Shown here in pieces: positions 1-5,245 of a stretch of 11,841 nucleotides of DNA. The position numbers and the translations under genes are program-made. Position 1 is the first letter of the stretch, and each line of letters begins with the position of its first letter. Source of the DNA: PALSA-1336 sp038203095. Lineage in GTDB: Bacteria; Patescibacteriota; Doudnabacteria; UBA920. Under the pieces are notes generated by a model, which saw only the letters and a list, made by a program, of their open reading frames with translations, did not search any database and had not been told where the DNA came from. The DNA lies in contig JBBREH010000039.1 in NCBI GenBank assembly GCA_038203095.1, positions 1 to 11,841 of the forward strand. The letters are read 5' to 3'.

Positions 1-145
1 TTTAGTATCATCAAGTAAGTGTGGCAGGCAGAGATTCTTTGTACAGCTTAAAAACTAATCATCCGACTGTCATCGTTTGGGGTACCACTCCCCGTTAGAA
101 GCCTTCCAAAGATAGGGGCCATGTTCCATTGTACAAGACTATCAT

Positions 146-175
146 TTGACAATAAAACCGCAAGTGTACTATAAT
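146..175 (+). promoter_or_regulatory. Sigma-70-type promoter upstream of secE
   Basis: The -35 box TTGACA (146-151) and the -10 box TATAAT (170-175) are both perfect consensus, with an 18-bp spacer. Transcription should start near 182. This is the best promoter seen on the + strand in the left part and probably drives secE and at least some downstream genes. The first 145 bases hold no gene, tRNA or structured RNA that I recognise; short open frames there run off the left edge or end within 100 bases. Confidence 0.8.
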
Positions 176-184
176 ATGCTTAAT

Positions 185-204
185 AAAGGCCGCAAGGGCC
201 TTTT
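185..204 (+). promoter_or_regulatory. Hairpin at the 5' end of the secE transcript
   Basis: AAAGGCC (185-191) pairs with GGCCTTT (197-203) across a 5-base loop, starting only a few bases after the predicted transcription start and followed by TTTT then A-rich DNA. It could stabilise the 5' end of the mRNA or act as a weak early terminator. The U-tract is short, so strong termination is not expected. Confidence 0.45.
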
Positions 205-249
205 AAAAAAGGGAAAAATTAAAATTGCAGATTGGCACAGAGAACGCAA

Positions 250-324
250 ATGTCGCAATTCGCCACACTAGACAGCGAAGCGATTAGCGTAATCGGTGAG
301 ATCAGCGACAATATTGATTTATGA
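250..324 (+). CDS. Possible 24-aa leader/small ORF coupled to secE
   Basis: An ATG at 250 opens a 24-codon frame (starting MSQFATLDSEAISVIG) whose TGA overlaps the secE start in an ATGA (321-324), the classic layout for translational coupling. secE has no SD at normal spacing (the nearest purine-rich run, GGTGAG at 295-300, is about 20 bases upstream), so terminating ribosomes from this frame could serve secE. The peptide is acidic with no run of one amino acid, so it does not look like an attenuation leader. It has no clear SD. A TTG at 232 would extend it by six residues. It may be a chance frame. Confidence 0.35.
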   Translation: MSQFATLDSEAISVIGEISDNIDL

Positions 325-503
325 ACCCGTTTCAATTTTTGAGTGAAGTAAAAACTGAGTTGGCAAAAGTTATTTGGCCTACTAGGGGCGAGACTTTTAA
401 GTATACCGTTACAGTAATTGTATTTAGTATTGCTGTTTCGTTAATTCTAGGAGCTTTTGATTATTTGTTACTGAAAGTTTTTGAGTCAATACTGGCTAGG
501 TAG
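321..503 (+). CDS. secE: Preprotein translocase subunit SecE
   Basis: This is a 60-aa protein of the short, single-membrane-span SecE type. SecE clamps SecY in the inner-membrane SecYEG channel that exports unfolded proteins. The N-terminal amphipathic helix carries the family signature around residues 8-21 (SEVKTELAKVIWPTR, with the conserved E-L-x-K-V-x-W-P), followed by one hydrophobic span at about residues 27-52. Length and motif are normal for the family. The linkage secE-nusG-rplK-rplA is widely conserved in bacteria and supports the call, although here another gene separates secE from nusG. The start overlaps the stop of a 24-codon upstream frame. No SD is visible at usual spacing. 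Confidence 0.93.
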   Translation: MNPFQFLSEVKTELAKVIWPTRGETFKYTVTVIVFSIAVSLILGAFDYLLLKVFESILAR

Positions 504-626
504 TAGGTTATTAGTTTTGGAGACCAGTGTAGTTATAAGGATTAAGTTGCGGGGTTATTCTAAAAACCATTTACTTACTAATTACCGCACTGGTGTCTAT
601 AACTTATATCTTAAATCACTGAAATA
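504..626. repeat. Intergenic imperfect inverted repeat between secE and the DUF457 gene
   Basis: The stretch around 522-530 (GAGACCAGTG) is complementary, with small mismatches, to CACTGGTGTC near 588-597, and flanking A/T-rich segments extend the similarity outward. The 3' arm ends close to the ATG at 627. The layout, an inverted repeat that fills the gap up to the next start codon, recurs before nusG (1167-1271), the dCMP deaminase gene (7979-8059) and the dNMP-kinase-like gene (9842-9922), with different sequences each time. No promoter or SD is convincing here. Confidence 0.4.
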
Positions 627-1166
627 ATGCTTCCAACAGGACACATTGCCGCAGGGTATTTAACAGGTTACGCACTTTTAAAATTCGCCCACCCTAATTT
701 AACCCCGATTGAATCACAGCATTTGGTTATATGGGCAACTTTTTTTGGTTTCGCGCCGGATATAGATGTATTTTTTGTCTTTTTTAAAACCTCGTCGCTA
801 TTGGTGGCGGGGGATGAAAAAGTTAATCATAGAAAATATTTTACCCATACACCAATTTTGTGGCTAATTCCCGGATTATTGATTTATTTTTTAGGTGCGA
901 ATGTCTACATTAAATTTATAGGTCTCGCTCTGTGGCTTGGAAGCTGGAGTCATTTTTTACTCGATTCGATTGAGCACGGAGTTATGTGGTTTTGGCCATT
1001 AAGCCATAAAGCTTACGCTTTAAAAAATCGGGATGTAAGATTAGTTATACCGGAAAAGAATTTTATTAAGCACTCCTGGCAGTTTTTAAAAATTTACTCA
1101 AAAAGATTATCATTTTACTTGGAAGTTTTAATTATTTTAACAGCTTTAATTATTTATTTTAGATAA
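627..1166 (+). CDS. DUF457/YdjM-family membrane-bound metal-dependent hydrolase-like protein
   Basis: This 179-aa membrane protein resembles the PF04307 (DUF457, YdjM) group, annotated as inner-membrane metal-dependent hydrolases with no firmly established substrate. The pattern of possible metal ligands is visible: H6 in PTGHIAAGYL, D45 and D47 in FAPDID, H68 and H74 in NHRKYFTHTP, and H109 and D113 in WSHFLLD. Hydrophobic stretches lie at about residues 33-53, 77-104 and 160-178. The gene sits between secE and nusG, which are usually adjacent, so it is an insertion into a conserved cluster. It has no clear SD; the ATG is preceded by A/T-rich DNA. The family assignment is from motif pattern only, and the function is unknown. 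Confidence 0.72.
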   Translation: MLPTGHIAAGYLTGYALLKFAHPNLTPIESQHLVIWATFFGFAPDIDVFFVFFKTSSLLVAGDEKVNHRKYFTHTPILWLIPGLLIYFLGANVYIKFIGLALWLGSWSHFLLDSIEHGVMWFWPLSHKAYALKNRDVRLVIPEKNFIKHSWQFLKIYSKRLSFYLEVLIILTALIIYFR

Positions 1167-1265
1167 ATCGAATATACGAATGGAACGAATCAACCAATAA
1201 TTGTGAATTTTACTAATTCGCATATTCGTAGCCATTCGTAAATTCGTCTAATTCGTAGATTCGAT
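1167..1265. repeat. Tandem ATTCGTA repeat with inverted arms upstream of nusG
   Basis: The heptamer ATTCGTA or a near copy occurs five times on the + strand between 1224 and 1263. The 5' arm at 1169-1183 (CGAATATACGAATGG) is complementary to 1232-1246 with one mismatch. A near-identical alternative partner lies at 1250-1265, so two mutually exclusive hairpins are possible. The element starts at the stop of the upstream gene and ends 6 bases before the nusG ATG, so it forms the whole intergenic gap. It may be a degenerate mobile palindrome or a translation-control structure. Confidence 0.6.
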
Positions 1266-1271
1266 AAATTT

Positions 1272-1817
1272 ATGTCACGACAACAAGTTACCGGAGAACG
1301 TCATTGGTATGTTCTTCACACCTACAGCGGATACGAAGATAGCGTTGCTTTTAACCTCAAGCAACGTATTGAAAGTATGGATATGCAGGACAGGATTTTT
1401 GACGCACTCGTGCCTAAGGAAAAGAAAATTAAAATTAAAGACGGCCGCAGAACAACCATTGAAGAGAAAATTTTCCCCGGTTATGTTTTGGTAGATATGG
1501 TAGTGACAGATGACTCCTGGTACGTGGTGCGTAATACCCCTAACGTTACGGGTTTTGTAGGCAGTGGTACTGTACCTTCGCCCATTTCCGACGACGAATT
1601 AAATTATTTGAAAAAGCGCATGGGCGCGGATGAACCCAAGTTTAAAGTAGATTTTGCCATTGGCGAACTGGTAAAAATTCAAGACGGCCCATTTAAAGAA
1701 TATGAAGGCAAAGTCGGCAGTCTCGACGAAGCACACGGAAAAGTTAAAGTTATGGTCACCATCTTCGGCAGAGAAACACCGGTGGAGCTGGATTTCCTTC
1801 AAGTAAAGAAAATGTAA
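1272..1817 (+). CDS. nusG: Transcription termination/antitermination protein NusG
   Basis: NusG binds the RNA polymerase clamp, modulates pausing and Rho-dependent termination, and links polymerase to the ribosome. The 181-aa length is typical. The N-terminal NGN domain begins at residue 11 (HWYVLHTYSGYEDSVAFNLKQRI) and includes the conserved KIFPGYVLVDM segment and the NTPNVTGFVG loop. The C-terminal KOW domain spans about residues 126-180 (GELVKIQDGPFKEYEGKV...). The start is the ATG just before MSRQQ, and no SD precedes it. It is followed after only 4 bases by the next gene, suggesting coupled translation. Gene order with rplK and rplA supports the identification. Confidence 0.96.
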   Translation: MSRQQVTGERHWYVLHTYSGYEDSVAFNLKQRIESMDMQDRIFDALVPKEKKIKIKDGRRTTIEEKIFPGYVLVDMVVTDDSWYVVRNTPNVTGFVGSGTVPSPISDDELNYLKKRMGADEPKFKVDFAIGELVKIQDGPFKEYEGKVGSLDEAHGKVKVMVTIFGRETPVELDFLQVKKM

Positions 1818-1821
1818 TTTT

Positions 1822-2217
1822 ATGTCAAATGACCCGGAATCATTTACGAGAGTCCCGTACTTACCAGAAGAGTTTAATAAACCAGTTTTGTCTATTTGGG
1901 AAAATGCTGTTGATTGGTCAGAAATTGCAAAAATGGAAGCCATGCTTACTGCTTCAGACAAAGATGACATAGATGCTCGCCGAAAAAAAATGATCCCTAC
2001 TTCTGAATATAAGCTTAATGATGAATCAGTAAAAAAAATTAACACATATTTTTTTCAAGCTGAGCCTAATAAAAGTACCGAGCCGTTTGATGTCCTAGAA
2101 ATTTTGTCCCGAGTCATTGTCAAGATAAAGAATTTTAGAAGCGATTACCCAAAAGTTTTTAATTTAGTCTCTCTTTATGAGCCGCTAAAGTCCAATTTAG
2201 AGAAGCTAAATTTTTAA
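1822..2217 (+). CDS. Hypothetical protein inserted between nusG and rplK
   Basis: This 131-aa protein resembles no family I know. It starts four bases after the nusG stop, so it is almost certainly co-transcribed and probably translationally coupled. It is soluble-looking and charged, with no signal peptide or membrane span. The C-terminal half (about residues 65-131) is predominantly helical in character, with repeated Leu/Ile/Val spacing (DVLEILSRVIVKIKNF, LVSLYEPLKSNLEKL), compatible with a small helical domain. The N-terminal 60 residues are acidic and contain IWENAVDWSEIAKMEAML. Genes are rarely found between nusG and rplK, so a link to transcription or translation is possible but purely speculative. 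Confidence 0.75.
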   Translation: MSNDPESFTRVPYLPEEFNKPVLSIWENAVDWSEIAKMEAMLTASDKDDIDARRKKMIPTSEYKLNDESVKKINTYFFQAEPNKSTEPFDVLEILSRVIVKIKNFRSDYPKVFNLVSLYEPLKSNLEKLNF

Positions 2218-2227
2218 TCTAATTTGA

Positions 2228-2439
2228 AAGGAATGGTTGGCGGCAATAGCCGTCTCGATTGCACTAAAAAACCATCAAGGCGTATCATCTGAGGCAAAAT
2301 TTAGTATTCGACTTTATGGAGAATCTAAATTTTGAACATAGGGACAACAAAATATCTTCTCCACAAGGTCGAAGAATATTTTGTTGCCCACATCTTGGAT
2401 GACTTACCGAGAAGGTAGCAATCTACCATCAAGAATTTT
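2228..2439 (+). promoter_or_regulatory. Structured leader upstream of rplK
   Basis: This 222-base gap between the unknown gene and rplK is dense in potential secondary structure. ATGGTT (2233-2238) can pair with AACCAT (2268-2273) around a GC-rich inner hairpin. The twin-hairpin element follows at 2295-2386, then small stems such as CATC/GATG and GGTAG/CTACC up to the start codon. rplK has no SD. In many bacteria L1 binds the rplK-rplA leader and represses its own operon; whether this leader contains such a site cannot be told by eye. No convincing sigma-70 promoter was found here. Confidence 0.4.
2295..2386. repeat. Twin-hairpin element, copy A (upstream of rplK)
   Basis: There are two adjacent hairpins. 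Hairpin 1 (2295-2334) has a 10-bp stem, a bulged T2305, an inner ATTC/GAAT stem and the loop GACTTTATGGA. Hairpin 2 (2345-2386) has an 11-bp stem CAACAAAATAT, an inner CTTC/GAAG stem, a bulged A2375 and the loop TCCACAAGGTC. Read on the other strand, hairpin 2 has the same plan as hairpin 1: outer stem, bulged T, 4-bp inner stem, loop GAC-N5-GGA. Outer stems differ in sequence but keep pairing. Copy B at 4502-4600 repeats the whole pair. It lies in the rplK leader, so it could be an RNA control element or a mobile ssDNA-type repeat. Confidence 0.75.
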
Positions 2440-2862
2440 ATGGCAAAGAAAATTAAGACAACTATCAAACTCCAACTTCCGGCTGGCAAAGCCACTCCTG
2501 CGCCGCCGGTTGGTACCGCGCTGGGTCCCCACGGTATAAACATTGCCGCGTTCGTTAAGGAATTTAACGACAAAACCGCGGGCGGGGATATGACAATTCC
2601 GGTTTTAATGACCGTTTATGAAGACAGGTCTTTTACCTTTATTTTAAAAACCCCTCCGGCCTCCAACCTAATCATGAAGGCTATTGGCTTAGCAAAAGGT
2701 TCGGCCAACCCACTTACCACCAAGGTCGGAAAAATTACTCAAAAACAGATTAAAGAAATAGCGGAAAAAAAGATGTCTGACCTAAACGCAACAACTTTGG
2801 CCGCGGCTGAAAGCATTATTCGCGGCACTTGCAGGAGTATGGGTGTGGAAGTAATTGATTAA
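2440..2862 (+). CDS. rplK: 50S ribosomal protein L11 (uL11)
   Basis: L11 forms the stalk base of the large subunit with helices 43/44 of 23S rRNA and contacts translation factors in the GTPase-associated centre. The 140-aa length is typical. The N-terminal domain has the hallmark LQLPAGKATPAPPVGTALGPHGINIAAFVKEFN (about residues 11-43). The C-terminal rRNA-binding domain follows, with GKITQKQIKEIAEKKMSDLNA and SIIRGTCRSMGVEV near the end. The start is MAKKIKTTIKL; no SD is seen. Its stop codon lies inside a dispersed direct repeat (2857-2889), so that repeat forms the 3' junction of the gene. Confidence 0.97.
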   Translation: MAKKIKTTIKLQLPAGKATPAPPVGTALGPHGINIAAFVKEFNDKTAGGDMTIPVLMTVYEDRSFTFILKTPPASNLIMKAIGLAKGSANPLTTKVGKITQKQIKEIAEKKMSDLNATTLAAAESIIRGTCRSMGVEVID

Positions 2863-2889
2863 CAAGATTTAAAGGAGTTAAAAGATTGA
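2857..2889 (+). repeat. Dispersed direct repeat, copy 1 (end of rplK)
   Basis: The 33-base stretch from GATTAACAAGATT to AAAAGATTGA is nearly identical to 9841-9874 at the end of the dUTPase gene, differing by one indel and a few substitutions. In both places the repeat supplies the last Asp codon (GAT) and the stop codon of the upstream gene, then continues into the gap. That shared placement suggests insertion of a small A-rich repeat at gene ends. It also contains the start of a candidate promoter -35 box. Confidence 0.6.
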
Positions 2890-2915
2890 CAAGAATAGAC
2901 CGCAAAAAACATTAT
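2886..2915 (+). promoter_or_regulatory. Candidate promoter upstream of rplA
   Basis: A consensus -35 TTGACA (2886-2891) is followed after 18 bases by CATTAT (2910-2915), a 4-of-6 match to the -10 box. If real, rplA has its own promoter and a leader of about 150 bases. The -10 box is weak and the region is A/T-rich, so this is tentative. Confidence 0.4.
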
Positions 2916-2936
2916 TTTTTTATTAATCTATAAATT

Positions 2937-3062
2937 TGTGGGACCTTTTGTTCCATTCCGAGCGAGTGCATCCGAGCCGAGAAATCTGTTATTAATAGAT
3001 CCATCCGCTCCCACAGGTACATTCAGTCGGTCGGGAATACTAGGGCTAGTACCACGAAAGGA
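2937..3062 (+). promoter_or_regulatory. Structured rplA leader and SD
   Basis: TGTGGGA (2937-2943) pairs with TCCCACA (3009-3015), closing a domain of about 80 bases. The domain holds smaller stems such as GGGAC/GTTCC and ATCT/AGAT. A second palindrome, TACTAGGGCTAGTA (3038-3051), lies just before the SD AAAGGA (3057-3062), which is 8 bases from the rplA ATG. A long closed structure next to the ribosome-binding site of a primary rRNA-binding protein is what an autoregulatory leader would look like. The match to a known L1-binding fold was not established. Confidence 0.45.
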
Positions 3063-3070
3063 AAACATTT

Positions 3071-3754
3071 ATGGCAAAACTTGCCAAGAGAGTCAAAGCC
3101 AATAACGAACAGGTAGTTGTAGATAAAATTTATACCCCGAGTGAAGCTATTGAGTTGGCAAAAAAAACCGCAAATACTAAGTTTGTGGGCAGTGTGGAAG
3201 TGCATTTTAAAATGGGTATTGATGCCAAAAAAACCGACCAGGCCGTAAGAGGTACTGTGTCTTTGCCTCACGGCACGGGTAAAACCAAGCGCGTGGCGGC
3301 TTTTGTTACGGAAGTCAAAGAAAAGGAAGCCAAAGATGCCGGCGCAGTGCTTGTAGGTGGCGAAGACTTAATTAAAACAATAAAAGAGACTGAAAAGACC
3401 GACTTTGACGTGGCCGTAGCAGAACCCGCTATAATGCCAAAATTAGCCCAAATTGCTAAGATTTTGGGTACCCGCGGCCTTATGCCCAACCCCAAAACCG
3501 GCACGGTAGGTGTTAATATTGGCGCAATGATCAAAGAAATTGCCGGTGGAAAGGTTAACTACAAAAATGACGACTCAGGCAACATTCACCAAATTATTGG
3601 CAAAAGCAATTTTGAAAGCAAAGCTTTGCTGGAAAATTTACAGGTTTTATACAAAGCCGTTACCGACAGCAAGCCCGCGGCTTTTAAAGGCCAGTTTATT
3701 GTGAGCATGTCTGTAAACTCCACCATGGGTCCGGGAATTAGGTTAAAGATGTAG
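3071..3754 (+). CDS. rplA: 50S ribosomal protein L1 (uL1)
   Basis: L1 binds helices 76-78 of 23S rRNA, forms the mobile L1 stalk that helps release deacylated tRNA, and often represses its own mRNA. The 227-aa length is normal. Family segments include KIYTPSEAIELAKKTANTKFVGSVEVHFKMGID, RGTVSLPHGTGKTKRVAAF, AEPAIMPKLAQIAKILGTRGLMPNPKTGTV and the C-terminal KGQFIVSMSVNSTMGPGIRL. It has one of the few clear SDs in the window (AAAGGA, 8-base spacing). The TAG stop is part of the TGTAGCGC head of a REP-like repeat, so the repeat appears to have been inserted exactly at the gene end. Some CPR lineages are reported to lack L1, so its presence is mildly informative about lineage. Confidence 0.97.
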   Translation: MAKLAKRVKANNEQVVVDKIYTPSEAIELAKKTANTKFVGSVEVHFKMGIDAKKTDQAVRGTVSLPHGTGKTKRVAAFVTEVKEKEAKDAGAVLVGGEDLIKTIKETEKTDFDVAVAEPAIMPKLAQIAKILGTRGLMPNPKTGTVGVNIGAMIKEIAGGKVNYKNDDSGNIHQIIGKSNFESKALLENLQVLYKAVTDSKPAAFKGQFIVSMSVNSTMGPGIRLKM

Positions 3755-3870
3755 CGCAGGCATCCGACTTCGTCAAGGCTTCGTCGGACAAAGTTGGCCT
3801 GCACCTATAGCGGTAGGTGTAGCGCGCCGATTTATCCACGCACCATCGGATGGTGTATGGATTTATTGGC
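3750..3870. repeat. REP-like elements downstream of rplA
   Basis: There are two TGTAGCGC heads, at 3750-3757 and 3818-3825. The first precedes a hairpin GCAGGC (3756-3761)/GCCTGC (3797-3802) with inner TCCGAC/GTCGGA. The second precedes GCCGATTTATCCA (3826-3838) pairing imperfectly with 3858-3870 around CACCAT/ATGGTG (3841-3855). A small ACCTA/TAGGT stem sits between them. A GTAG motif at the foot of a hairpin is the signature of REP sequences mobilised by RAYT (TnpA_REP) transposases. Related units occur at 7317-7339, 9336-9391 and 10467-10553. The remaining 3871-3920 is A/T-rich with a weak AAACAA/TTGTTT hairpin. Confidence 0.65.
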
Positions 3871-3920
3871 TTTGATGGGCGTCGGCTTTAAAACAAACTA
3901 TTTTTTGTTTCAAAAAATAT

Positions 3921-4355
3921 ATGTTATTAGGTGATAAAAATGTGCTAATTGTGGAAGACGATTTGGATTTTAGAAATCGTCTTAGGGATTATATTTCTTC
4001 GCGTGGCTGTAGTGTTTCAACCGCCGAAGACGGTGAGCAGGCTATTGACCGACTGTTATTTTATAAGCCTAACCTGATGATTTTAGATATGCTTTTACCC
4101 AAGCTGGACGGTTTCGCGGTTTTGGAAAAAATTCGTAGTTATCCTGATCCTGTAATTGCCGCCACTCCTGTAATAATTTTAAGCAATCTTTCCGGTGAAA
4201 AAGATATAGAGAGGGCTTCGGAGTTTAATGTCGCCGCCTACTTCATTAAAGCCAGCGCAACTTTTGAGGAAGTCCTGCAAAAAGCCTTGGAAGTTATTTT
4301 TAACGGCAACCCTCCACCCAGCACCCACATTGAAGAGCTGGAAAACTATTCCTAA
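3921..4355 (+). CDS. Response regulator, receiver domain only
   Basis: This 144-aa protein consists of a single CheY-like receiver domain that accepts a phosphoryl group from a histidine kinase. Conserved residues are visible: acidic pair D13/D14 in VEDD, phosphoacceptor D56 in MILDMLLPKLDG, S88 in the switch position (IILSN) and K110 in AAYFIKA. About 25 residues after the domain (NPPPSTHIEELENYS) form a short acidic tail, and there is no DNA-binding output domain. It may therefore act by protein contact or as part of a phosphorelay. No histidine kinase is in the window. The gene has no SD and ends at a strong terminator, so it closes the left-hand + strand cluster. Confidence 0.93.
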   Translation: MLLGDKNVLIVEDDLDFRNRLRDYISSRGCSVSTAEDGEQAIDRLLFYKPNLMILDMLLPKLDGFAVLEKIRSYPDPVIAATPVIILSNLSGEKDIERASEFNVAAYFIKASATFEEVLQKALEVIFNGNPPPSTHIEELENYS

Positions 4356-4375
4356 AAGTAGAAAATGTAAATTCG

Positions 4376-4413
4376 AAAAATACCCCAATCCTTTGTAAGA
4401 TTGGGGTATTTTT
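4376..4413. terminator. Rho-independent terminator after the response regulator gene
   Basis: A 15-bp perfect stem, AAAAATACCCCAATC (4376-4390) with its complement at 4399-4413, encloses an 8-base loop. The 3' side ends in TTTTT and the 5' side begins AAAAA, so it can terminate transcription from either strand. It sits about 20 bases after the response regulator stop. Confidence 0.9.
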
Positions 4414-4452
4414 GTCAGTGCCTATGTACCGATATAAGTCTTTTGCGGTCAT

Positions 4453-4637
4453 CACAATTGTGGATTATATGTAATTGTGCTAACGGGAATGTTGCGGATT
4501 GGCCAAATAATATTGTTTGACCCCGGTGGAGAACATATTATTTGGCGGCAAGCATCGGAGAAAAAATATCTTCTCCATAAAGTCGAAGAATATTTTTCCC
4601 GGAGACCCGCGGCAAAATTCCATATGACCCATCGCAA
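4453..4637. repeat. Gene-free region with twin-hairpin element, copy B
   Basis: Hairpin 1 (4502-4546) has a 12-bp stem GCCAAATAATAT, a bulged T4514, an inner GTTT/GAAC stem and the loop GACCCCGGTGGA. Hairpin 2 (about 4557-4600) has an A/T stem, an inner CTTC/GAAG stem, a bulged A4589 and the loop TCCATAAAGTC. Plan, bulge, loop ends and inverted order match copy A at 2295-2386, while stems differ. Extra pairing is possible outside: CACAATT/AATTGTG (4453-4479) and TTGCG (4492-4496) with CGCAA (4633-4637). No gene covers 4414-4744. Whether it is transcribed, and from which strand, is unknown. Confidence 0.72.
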
Positions 4638-4639
4638 TT

Positions 4640-4702
4640 AACCAAAAACTTTTTAGTAAAAACGTTACAATCGCAACAAAGTTACTAAAATTTTTTTTGG
4701 TT
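4640..4702. repeat. A/T-rich inverted repeat
   Basis: AACCAAAAAC...TTTAGTAA (4640-4659) is complementary, with a small internal mismatch, to TTACTAAAA...TTGGTT (4682-4702), giving a stem of roughly 16 pairs around a 22-base loop. The loop contains two GTTAC copies. It lies between the twin-hairpin element and the terminator of the 99-aa gene. It may be a further terminator or the edge of a small mobile palindrome. Confidence 0.5.
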
Positions 4703-4710
4703 TAATGTTA

Positions 4711-4744
4711 AAAAGAAAAGCCGGCGGACGCTGATGTCCGCCGG
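4711..4744 (-). terminator. Terminator of the 99-aa hypothetical gene
   Basis: CCGGCGGAC (4721-4729) and GTCCGCCGG (4736-4744) form a perfect 9-bp GC-rich stem with a 6-base loop. On the - strand it is followed by CTTTTCTTTTT. It begins directly after the stop codon of the gene at 4745-5044. Confidence 0.88.
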
Positions 4745-5044
4745 TTATGGGATTGGTACTAGACTTTTCACAATATCCAGCGTTCGCTGGATTTCCGGCA
4801 AGTCTGCCGGGTTTGTGCTAGCCAAGCCGTACCTTAAAGCTTGGCTATATATTCCAAAAATTTTTTCACCGATAATGTTTCCAAAATCGGAAAAAAATTC
4901 TACGTGCCACTGCCAGTCTTCGCCGGACTTTGTGACGGAAATTTTGCAGAAGCACGCAACGTGCCTCTGCTCATCTATTTGGAGGGACATCGGTAGTCCC
5001 TGAAAATAGATTTCGCCTTTTACAGGCGAAAAATCCAGGAACAT
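4745..5044 (-). CDS. Hypothetical protein behind a Leu-rich leader attenuator
   Basis: This 99-aa protein resembles no family I recognise. It looks soluble: an N-terminal half of probable beta strands (GEIYFQGLPMSLQIDEQRHVACFCKISVTKSG, WQWHVEFFSDFGNIIGEKIFGIY) is followed by a helical C-terminal half (residues about 66-95). Three features show that it is a genuine gene: a strong SD (AAAGGAGGG, about 6 bases before the ATG), a terminator directly after the stop, and a dedicated promoter with a leader ORF and terminator/antiterminator upstream. The strong SD contrasts with the SD-less housekeeping genes around it, so it may have been acquired or be highly expressed. Its regulation suggests it responds to a translational signal; its function is unknown. 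Confidence 0.85.
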   Translation of the reverse strand: MFLDFSPVKGEIYFQGLPMSLQIDEQRHVACFCKISVTKSGEDWQWHVEFFSDFGNIIGEKIFGIYSQALRYGLASTNPADLPEIQRTLDIVKSLVPIP

Positions 5045-5116
5045 AATAGTCCCTCCTTTGGATTTTAACCTTGCGGCCTAGAAACTGTTTTTGAAAAAAA
5101 CAATTTTCAGACAACA

Positions 5117-5146
5117 AAAAACCAGCCGTAAAGGGCTGGTTGGTTT
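5117..5146 (-). terminator. Attenuator terminator in the leader of the 99-aa gene
   Basis: On the - strand, AACCAGCC (5141-5134) pairs with GGCTGGTT (5127-5120) and is followed by TTTTTTG, a compact intrinsic terminator about 75 bases before the gene start. Its 5' half can instead pair with the upstream segment at 5188-5170, so the hairpin is conditional. It lies after the leader ORF (5161-5238) and before the SD. Confidence 0.75.
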
Positions 5147-5188
5147 AAAACAAGAACTATTTACGCGCAAAACCAAAGCCCCTTACGG
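5126..5188 (-). promoter_or_regulatory. Antiterminator stem (Leu-rich leader)
   Basis: The - strand segment 5188-5170, complement of AAACCAAAGCCCCTTACGG, can pair with 5146-5126 over 19 bases, with one wobble and one 2-base bulge. This pairing uses the left arm of the terminator at 5117-5146 and is longer than the terminator stem. The upstream arm lies inside codons 17-23 of the leader ORF, so a ribosome finishing the leader would cover it and allow termination, while one stalled early would let the antiterminator form. Confidence 0.7.
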
Positions 5189-5238
5189 AGAGTAAGAAGG
5201 AGGCTGAGGTTTAAGTTTGTAGAGCTAAATTTATGCAT
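5161..5238 (-). CDS. Leu-rich leader peptide (25 aa)
   Basis: The ORF begins MHKFSSTNLNLS and contains the cluster LSLLLTL at residues 11-17, then RKGLWFCA and a TAA. Seven of 25 residues are Leu, encoded by TTA, CTC and CTT. The ATG lies 7 bases after the -10 box, at the expected transcription start, so translation would be leaderless. The frame ends 15 bases before the terminator stem begins, and its last third forms the antiterminator arm. Position, composition and structure fit a ribosome-stalling leader that controls the 99-aa gene. The signal could be charged tRNA-Leu or a drug that stalls ribosomes. Confidence 0.7.
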   Translation of the reverse strand: MHKFSSTNLNLSLLLTLRKGLWFCA

Positions 5239-5245
5239 TTGTTGT

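Noticed and set aside
1..145. End of rpmG, a tRNA-Trp or a structural RNA upstream of secE
   Set aside because: These are common neighbours of secE, but no L33 C-terminus, cloverleaf or known RNA motif could be recognised; a small GGGG/CCCC hairpin (79-93) is the only structure.
1224..1263. CRISPR array before nusG
   Set aside because: The repeats are 7-8 bases, nearly contiguous and degenerate, without spacers.
2325..2573. 82-codon - strand frame containing KYSSTLWRRYF, also found in a frame at 4452-4637
   Set aside because: The shared peptide is only the translation of the twin-hairpin loops. The frame also overlaps rplK on the opposite strand, and neither has a start signal.
2295..4600. 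Integron attC sites as an explanation for the twin hairpins
   Set aside because: attC sites have a conserved GTTRRRY end and variable loops. Here the loop is conserved, the stem varies and no integrase or cassette layout is present.
4734..5003. 89-codon + strand frame opposite the 99-aa gene
   Set aside because: The - strand frame has an SD, promoter, leader and terminator; the + strand frame has none and starts in the terminator hairpin.
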